Shown in pieces: positions 60,601 to 64,000 of a stretch of 64,000 nt of DNA. Each line of letters opens with the position of its first letter. The first letter of the stretch is position 1. The translations under genes and the position numbers were made by a program. The notes under the pieces were generated by a model. The model saw only the letters and a program-made list of their open reading frames with translations. It ran no database searches and was not told the origin of the DNA. Origin of the DNA: Nilaparvata lugens (lineage: Eukaryota > Arthropoda > Insecta > Hemiptera > Delphacidae); contig NC_052505.1 of assembly GCF_014356525.2 (NCBI RefSeq), positions 12,441,098 through 12,505,097 on the forward strand, read 5' to 3'.

Positions 60601-63529
60601 TCTTTTCTGTATTGAATAAAACGACTAGATATTTTTCAAGCAGAGATTCATTAAAAATTAGCTTTTCTGTATCAATGTTGGAGACCGAGTGAACACTTCA
60701 CTGAGAACGAGTGAAAGAAATATTACTACTGTTACCGAATAAGATTTTTAAATGAACGTGAACTCACCGCAGATAACTGCAATTTGGGAAGATAATCGGG
60801 TGATTCATTGTCATTGGACTGCCGGTTGTTCTGCTGCTGTTGATGACTGGTGCTTATGTCCTGAAAAATACAATAAATTATTTATTGGCCTTCAATTAAC
60901 TTGGTTAAGACTTGGGTTATCACTTTGAGTGATGGTGATTGGCTACCCATATTTCAATTTGAAGCAATATTTCTGAAGTATATTTCAAAAGAAACTAATA
61001 TTTTAGCCGAACACCAAACATGAAAGTGTGAATCCTAAATCTCTATTTCTAGTAACTTACAACTATAGTTGCCCAAGCGAAAATGGGTCTCTCAAGGTCA
61101 ATGTTTCCTCTTGACACCACCACCCGTCTCTACCAACACTGTTGCCACTTTGTACTAAGGGTGGCTAGCAAGAGAGAAAGTGAATGTGTGTAAGAGAGAG
61201 GGTGTGAGAGTGAAGTATTGTTTTTGTGAGGAGTATTGTTTGTCTTCTCTGGATCGTTGACTATGACGAGGACAATAGAGTTCACAGTTTTACAATTGTA
61301 TTGTAATGTATTGTACCTGATGATTATATATTATATATAATACATATATCTTTCAACAGCTGTACTGGTGTTTGAATGAGAATTGATCAAATGAGAATTC
61401 ATACAAATTGAAAAATGCAGTGAAGTGGACACTACATGAATATTGAATAAAATAAATAACATTAGCCTACATCACTCCACTTCCAATTGATCATTATAAA
61501 AGTCTTCAAGTAACCTTTATGAAGTAATAGCTCAGTTTATAAATAGTTGCATTTAGAAAGAAAAATCTAATCATGATTATAAAATTGGATTTCTTGATGT
61601 CATGACTCAAGAAAGAGTTATATACATTATACATAACAATATTCTTTCCCCCATTTCATGATGTTGAAGAAGATAGCGGAGGAGGTAACGGGGGATGTTA
61701 TTGTTCTAACTTCAAAAAATGACACAATAGAACTTTTGAACCTGACGTGTTCAAAAGAATTTGTGACAGGTAGTGATGGAAAAGAGGAAGAGGGAAGGTA
61801 TGAGAAGGAAAGAGCGATCTTCAGGGTGTAGAAATATATATTCAATGTATATAGACTGGTTGAGTGAGGGGTGGACAACAGTGGCAACATTGCAGTGGCC
61901 TTGAGAGACCCATTTTCGCTTGGGCTACTAGAGGTAAGCTACTATAATTTGGTAACAGGTAAAAGTTTCAACTTCGATCAGAGCAGGCTATTTATTCATT
62001 TGTCGAAAAAAATAATTTATATTGATTTTTAAAAATTGACGCTATTATGCTTAATTTTATTCAAGATTCAAGATTCATTTATTGTCAGAACACTTTAACA
62101 AAAATGCAAGACAAAGTCAACAATTGAATAAAAAAATTCTAAAATATAACAATAAATGTCATCACAGTCACATCGTAATATATACAAAAAAGACAAAGAT
62201 AAGCAAATTCTATATAATATAATAAACATTTTTAAAACAGGTATATCACAGTTAAGAAAATACACAGACATCACCACAAATCCTCATAACCATATGGACA
62301 GCAGTCAATTAGAATCTTTTTAACAGAAAACTTAAAACTATTAATATCACATTCTTTAATATGAGCAGGCAGTTTATTAAATAACCTCTTTCCAAATTCA
62401 ACAAAACTTTTTAAAGTTAAATGGTAATTGCACTGTGATAATCTAAGTGCTTCTGCTTGTCTTGTAAAATGATTGTGAATATTACTATTTATGGGTAAGA
62501 TGAAAAGATTTTTTCTGGTATACATCAGACATTCAAACACATACAAAGCATAAACAGTCATAATATTAAGTTTTTTAAACAGAGGTCGACAATGTGCTCT
62601 ACTATATACTTTACAAATGATCCTTATGGCCCTTTTTTGTACAACAAAAAGTCTCTTCATATTGGTATCTCTCCCCCATGCCAAAATACCATACAACAGG
62701 TGTGACTGAATGTAAGCATAATATACAGCTACCAACACATCAATGTTAACAATATTTCTTAATCTACATAACATAAAAATGCCTCTAGATATTTTCTTAC
62801 CCAATGAAAAAATATGATTTCCCATTTCTTATTACTCTGCAATGTGATGCCAAGAAATTTGACATAACTAATATCTGTCTTACAACAAAAGTCAAAATCC
62901 AACAACTGGGTCTTATCTTTATTGAGACAAAGAAAGTTAGCAGCTGTCCAGTCCTCAATAGTTGCATTAATCTGCCCCAATACATTCAAATTGGTAAAAA
63001 AATTTTCACACTTAATCTGGACTGCCAGATCATCAGCAAACATAAAAACCTTAATATCTCCACTACTTATAGCAGCTGGCAAGTCATTAGTATAAATAAT
63101 GAAGAGTATAGGTCCAAGTGTGGAACCCTGGGGTACACCTGTCTGAACCTTCAAAAAATGAGAAAGAGAACCCTTATAAAAAAAAGCCTGAAATCTATCA
63201 CTTAAATAGGAAATGATAAGAAATAAGTTAAACTGCTGCTTTAAATGGGTTTTAAAGTACTAAAAATGATCGAAAGCTAATAACTAAACTAGTTACAACT
63301 TATAGGTTAATTCTACATAATTTTCATCTCAGATAATGCTTTTTGGGATTAGTAGGTAATCTAGTTAAAGCCCATTGAATTGTTATAAAACATTTAAAAT
63401 TTAGATTATTAAAAATTGCTTAAGAATACTTACGTCAATAGCAGAACTAAACAAATCATCACTATCGTCGTCTTTTTCAGATATATCTACGTTTTGAAAA
63501 GGAGATTCGGTACCGTTGTTATCGGACAT
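45562..63529 (-). CDS. Snx1: Sorting nexin 1/2 (PX-BAR, retromer-associated; whole gene, 11 exons)
   Basis: Endosomal membrane-remodelling protein of the SNX-BAR retromer coat. The PX domain binds phosphoinositide and the BAR dimer bends tubules. Coding exons in transcription order: 63434-63529, 60768-60860, 60166-60273, 55746-55992, 53455-53610, 52358-52479, 51092-51298, 50218-50310, 48772-48915, 47292-47444, 45562-45612. These sum to 1470 nt (489 aa plus TGA), all phases compatible. The N-terminus is acidic and low-complexity (residues 1-99). PX is about 105-230, with R149-R150-F151 and PPAPEK at 173-178 as lipid-binding elements. The linker is about 234-265 and the BAR coiled coil runs from there to the end. 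The last residues [16 protein letters not shown] match the SNX1/SNX2 C-terminus. Insects normally have one SNX1/2 orthologue, hence the symbol; SNX1 versus SNX2 cannot be separated here. Confidence 0.93.
45726..45808. repeat. Near-perfect hairpin
   Basis: Arms of about 36 bp ('ataaaaacttttagtaccct' and its inverse) around a loop of about 10 bp. The 'gtacccttttattaaaaa' end resembles the dispersed repeat end at 33050 and 38115. Confidence 0.9.
45846..46794. mobile_element. TIR element with inner MITE insertion
   Basis: Left 'acctatacaaggcagtacct' and right 'aggtactgccttgtgtaggt' are inverted. After removing 45874-46016, the left arm continues 'tagctgcttcaattcaaatt', which matches the inverse of 'aaatttaaattgaagcagca' on the right, giving arms near 90 bp. 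Inside, 46257-46321 and 46474-46540 form a second inverted pair. Confidence 0.75.
45874..46016. mobile_element. MITE 'GGTTRCACAAAAGC'
   Basis: Ends gtgtcggttacacaaaagcc and ggcttttgtgcaaccgg-like (inverse: gcccggttgcacaaaagc). 143 bp, with an inner inverted pair 'gaaccaatcagagaag'/'tctatgattggttc'. Related at the ends to the outer MITE at 56298-58581. Confidence 0.75.
47292..47444 (-). CDS. Snx1: Sorting nexin exon 10: BAR domain
   Basis: 51 codons, acceptor ctttcag, donor cag|gttggt. It encodes [40 protein letters not shown] and [11 protein letters not shown]. 'WEAKV....(E/D)FE.IS..I..E...FE..RVK.FK..II.YLE' is the SNX1/2 pattern. Confidence 0.96.
47445..48771 (-). other. Sorting nexin intron 9
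   Basis: Holds the TIR copy 48214-48583, a T/G homopolymer run (47765-47787) and a short reverse-strand retroelement-like tail near 48135-48170. 47520-47760 has inverted pieces ('actcagtgaaaatattctc' / 'gagaataatattctcactgag') of an unnamed foldback element. Confidence 0.6.
48214..48583. mobile_element. TIR element, family 'TATAGTGAGGTCC' (best copy)
   Basis: Both ends intact: tatagtgaggtccacgttat ... ataacgtggacctcactata, 28 bp or more of perfect inverted repeat ending in cactgccattataa, flanked by TA. 370 bp, no protein. Confidence 0.88.
48772..48915 (-). CDS. Snx1: Sorting nexin exon 9: BAR domain
   Basis: 48 codons, acceptor gttttcag, donor gat|gtgagt. It encodes [40 protein letters not shown] and IASGEIAD. 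'VF.(E/Q)R.K..Q.W......L.KKRE.KAKM' fits SNX1/2. Confidence 0.92.
48916..50217 (-). mobile_element. Sorting nexin intron 8 with a 616-bp foldback element (49218-49833)
   Basis: Arms of about 300 bp: 'ttaaggctgtacaagggcta' versus 'tgcacagccttaa', 'ttactttttgagataagagc' versus 'catatctcaaaaagtaatg', 'ttgttgatctagtaaaac' versus 'gttttactagatcaacaa'. They meet at 'aaaaataacttttagttgag'. No ORF. The flanks are AT-rich spacer. Confidence 0.9.
50218..50310 (-). CDS. Snx1: Sorting nexin exon 8: BAR domain
   Basis: 31 codons, acceptor catctgcag, donor aag|gtgagt. It encodes [20 protein letters not shown] and [11 protein letters not shown], matching 'LH.EQA..DF......LL.DYI.L..A.K'. Confidence 0.94.
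50311..51091 (-). other. Sorting nexin intron 7
   Basis: Contains a short minus-strand open frame (about 50363-50508, see findings) and a retroelement-like 3' tail (AATAAATTG on the minus strand near 50735). Nothing else recognised. Confidence 0.5.
51092..51298 (-). CDS. Snx1: Sorting nexin exon 7: BAR helix 1
   Basis: 69 codons. It encodes [53 protein letters not shown] and [11 protein letters not shown]. Very close to the known SNX1/2 BAR pattern 'LD.QLRKLH.SVEALV..RK.L....FAKSAAML...[17 protein letters not shown]'. Acceptor tttctag, donor aag|gtaaca. Confidence 0.97.
51299..52357 (-). other. Sorting nexin intron 6 with SINE
   Basis: Holds the tRNA-derived SINE (51768-52020) and, just after it, two direct repeats of about 85 bp (52079-52163, 52164-52250; 'ctacgaattttcagcttcaa' / 'ctacgaattttcaactttaa'). 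Confidence 0.7.
51768..52020 (+). mobile_element. tRNA-derived SINE
   Basis: A box TAGTCAAGTGG at 51772-51782 and B box GGTTTAAATCC at 51823-51833 give an internal Pol III promoter. A non-tRNA body follows ('gtttcggatggacacg', 'gaggccctgaaattaatcag', 'gccaggtcactggatattat'). Opposite in strand to the sorting nexin gene. Confidence 0.8.
52358..52479 (-). CDS. Snx1: Sorting nexin exon 6: amphipathic linker to BAR
   Basis: It encodes [20 protein letters not shown] and [20 protein letters not shown]. 'ELP.A.NT.ALSGAG..R..NK....VNKMT.KM.E.D' is the SNX1/2 segment joining PX to BAR. Acceptor ttgtag, donor cca|gtaagt. Confidence 0.96.
52480..53454 (-). other. Sorting nexin intron 5
   Basis: No element I can name. 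A 13-bp phrase 'aaaaagcgggtt' occurs at 53131 and 53235 with partial inversion around 53205-53245 ('ccacttttaaaaagtgg'). AT-rich. Confidence 0.45.
53455..53610 (-). CDS. Snx1: Sorting nexin exon 5: end of PX domain (AAG acceptor)
   Basis: Joined to exon 4 it reads [16 protein letters not shown], then [20 protein letters not shown] and [16 protein letters not shown]. '[15 protein letters not shown]...HP.L..DPD.REFLE' is the SNX1/2 PX C-terminus. The acceptor needed for frame is gattaag|ga, an uncommon AAG. Confidence 0.94.
53611..53640 (-). promoter_or_regulatory. Splice acceptor of sorting nexin exon 5 (AAG)
   Basis: The intron ends ...catctgattaag before GAACAACG. The AAG acceptor is the only one that gives the conserved frame TTKVKM after exon 4. 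Confidence 0.65.
54002..54170. mobile_element. TIR MITE 'AAGCYACGT'
   Basis: Ends aagctacgtttacaccagag ... ctctgcggtacacgtggctt, inverted over 28 bp with a few mismatches. Interior 'aaaatgtagtttacaaaaag' is AT-rich. Resembles 17358-17655 in its terminal bases. Confidence 0.75.
54515..55330. repeat. Three tandem repeats of about 275-290 bp, GC-rich
   Basis: Units start near 54599, 54890 and 55165 with 'cacccttgactcagcctctt'. All share 'tggagtttcacc' (first and third) or 'agagtttcaccc', 'ctctagggcgcc' and 'ccttccgctgatagagaggt'. A C homopolymer (about 54678-54692) sits in the first. Reading frames persist in two units but resemble no protein I know. Confidence 0.85.
55746..55992 (-). CDS. Snx1: Sorting nexin exon 4: PX domain
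   Basis: 247-nt exon after cgattacag. It encodes [39 protein letters not shown] and [16 protein letters not shown] carries the 3-phosphate-binding Arg; the PPAPEK loop is the membrane-inserting Pro-rich turn. Donor ttgg|gtatgt. Confidence 0.97.
57250..57335 (+). mobile_element. tRNA-derived SINE head
   Basis: A box TAGCGTAACGG (57263-57273) and B box GGTTCGAATCC (57306-57316) both match the Pol III consensus exactly. The acceptor stem does not pair and no CCA-side match exists, so this is a tRNA-like promoter and not a tRNA gene. Confidence 0.75.
57490..57600 (+). mobile_element. Helitron-like fragment
   Basis: Middle part only: 'tttgcatatagattctt', 'accgaggatggttataagcc', 'tcattacgtcaagtt'. 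Both termini missing. Confidence 0.55.
57779..58021 (+). mobile_element. Helitron-like non-autonomous element (complete)
   Basis: A|TCTTTACTATAATAATGG start, 'cgaggatggttataggccta' middle, then a hairpin acccttgcaaagcacgggt and CTAG followed by T at 58018-58021. The TC start, 3' hairpin, CTAG end and A/T target are the Helitron features. 243 bp, no protein. Confidence 0.75.
59229..59790. mobile_element. Large foldback element (560 bp)
   Basis: Arms of about 120 bp: 'cataagagaagtccagaacc'/'ggttctggacttctcttatg', 'aatttcttcatgc'/'gcatgaagaaatt', 'gtggcccaaaaacctcgcat'/'atacgaggtttttgggctac'. Arms are about 88 per cent alike by eye. The centre is unrelated AT-rich DNA. Confidence 0.88.
59795..60042 (+). 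mobile_element. Helitron-like non-autonomous element
   Basis: 'cttatacacgtacgggatag', 'taccgaggatggttataggc', then hairpin acccttgcggagcacgggt and CTAG followed by T at 60039-60042. The 5' start is less clear (near 59795). Lies directly beside the foldback 59229-59790. Confidence 0.72.
60166..60273 (-). CDS. Snx1: Sorting nexin exon 3: linker before PX domain
   Basis: 36 codons, acceptor cttttacag, donor gag|gtaaag. It encodes [20 protein letters not shown] and [16 protein letters not shown]. Phase 0 on both sides. It leads straight into the PX exon. Confidence 0.78.
60768..60860 (-). CDS. Snx1: Sorting nexin exon 2: Gln/Asn-rich segment
   Basis: 31 codons, acceptor tttttcag, donor gcg|gtgagt. 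It encodes [20 protein letters not shown] and [11 protein letters not shown]. Low-complexity; supported by splice sites and phase rather than by homology. Confidence 0.75.
61065..61930. mobile_element. TIR element 'GCCCAAGCGAAAATGGG'
   Basis: Left tgcccaagcgaaaatgggtc and right gacccattttcgcttgggct are inverted. Inner 'tgttgccactttg' and 'tggcaacattgcagtgg' pair partly. No transposase seen; a minus-strand frame at 61627-61890 is not recognised. Confidence 0.7.
62060..63240 (-). mobile_element. 5'-truncated non-LTR retrotransposon (RT fragment)
   Basis: Read from 63240 down. It ends with AATAAA (reverse of 62078-62083) and a 'tcttgaa' repeat tail (62060-62076). Same strand as the sorting nexin gene. 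Confidence 0.88.
62271..63215 (-). pseudogene. Reverse transcriptase remnant with frameshifts
   Basis: Pieces in order: [51 protein letters not shown] (catalytic FADD); [91 protein letters not shown]. Frame changes near 63180 (an A run) and near 62815 break it. The thumb/C-terminal organisation is like the element at 20261-21865, but the sequences differ enough to be separate families. Confidence 0.88.
63434..63529 (-). CDS. Snx1: Sorting nexin exon 1: acidic N-terminus
   Basis: ATG at 63529 (reverse strand), 32 codons. It encodes [20 protein letters not shown] and [12 protein letters not shown], with donor gac|gtaagt. 'D..DLF' near the N-terminus is common in SNX1/2. Upstream DNA has no in-frame extension that looks coding. 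Confidence 0.85.
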
Positions 63530-64000
63530 TATTGTACAGAACAGTGTTATGAACCGCAAAATTACTACACTACTTTCCACTACGCTGAAAAAGATAACTT
63601 ATCTCATCCGATTAGTTATCAGACACTATAAACAGCAAAACCATACAGCTACATACAAAATTGAAGAGGAATTGACATTACAAAATTCCTAACCATCATC
63701 CACATCAACAAGATTTTTTTCCCAATAAACGATAATTATATCGACTTATAGAGTATCGACGTTTATAGATAACAGAAAAGTCGATGTATCGAATATAACG
63801 AGAAACCGATATTTCCATTGTGAAAATGATTATCGATCGATGTTGGTCGATCATACACAGTCGATAGTTAATTAGTGGGCACTAAAGGTACAGTATGCCA
63901 CAGCCTATCCCTTGGCCACACAAAAAAAAGACAGAATAGTATATTTCGCACCTAGGGCCGAAAATGAGACTTTTCCGGCTCGAAATCGGTTTTCAAGTCC
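63530..64000 (-). promoter_or_regulatory. Upstream region of the sorting nexin gene with TCGA/TATCGA cluster
   Basis: Between 63735 and 63870 there are at least eight TCGA-centred words, including tatcgac, tatcgatcgat, gtatcgaa and gtcgatag. TATCGATA-type sites (DRE) are known insect housekeeping-promoter elements. The position about 200-340 bp upstream of the start codon suits a TATA-less promoter. No exon recognised here. Confidence 0.45.

Larger units (their letters stand above)
60861..63433 (-). other. Sorting nexin intron 1
   Basis: Holds the reverse-strand RT element (62060-63240). In 61065-61930 the phrases 'gttgcccaagcgaaaatggg'/'cccattttcgcttgggct' and 'tctcaaggtca'/'tggccttgagag' form inverted ends of an element of about 860 bp with a poor middle. 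60880-61060 is plain. Confidence 0.65.

Overview
This window is eukaryotic nuclear DNA, most likely from an insect with a large, AT-rich, transposon-loaded genome. A hemipteran such as a planthopper is my best guess. The reasons are long introns full of short inverted-repeat elements, the frequent 'aggcctat' word, arthropod-type non-LTR retrotransposons, and two animal genes with GT-AG introns. There is no prokaryotic operon structure.

Two multi-exon genes fill the window and converge tail to tail. On the + strand, 416-43664 encodes a receptor-type (membrane) guanylate cyclase in 22 coding exons. Splicing in phase gives 1062 codons: signal peptide, ANF-receptor-like ligand-binding domain, one membrane helix, pseudokinase, dimerisation helix, and a class III cyclase domain with the metal-binding and guanine-selecting residues in place. 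On the - strand, 63529-45562 encodes a SNX1/SNX2-type sorting nexin (PX plus BAR, retromer-associated) in 11 coding exons, 489 codons. Every junction of both models keeps frame, and both end in natural stops 1.9 kb apart.

The introns hold almost everything else. The main contents are: a 520-bp CA microsatellite; three non-LTR reverse-transcriptase remnants (8.8-9.2, 19.5-21.9 and 62.1-63.2 kb); an orphan retrotransposon ORF1 (23.5-24.2 kb); two tRNA-derived SINE heads with matching A and B boxes; a Helitron-like family ending in hairpin plus CTAG; PIF/Harbinger-like elements with TTA/TAA target duplications, one inside another; a five-copy TIR family; and many foldback elements, some over 500 bp.

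The most notable structure is a roughly 2.2-kb tandem duplication (37973-42401) that duplicates two exons of the cyclase catalytic core. The exon copies look identical in sequence, but the introns have diverged. Including both complete pairs would shift frame and hit a stop at once, so the locus needs selective exon use, unless the duplication is an assembly (haplotype) artefact. Other points of note are a GC-AG intron in the pseudokinase region, a 16-codon terminal exon in the sorting nexin, and a dense TCGA/TATCGA cluster upstream of the sorting nexin start.
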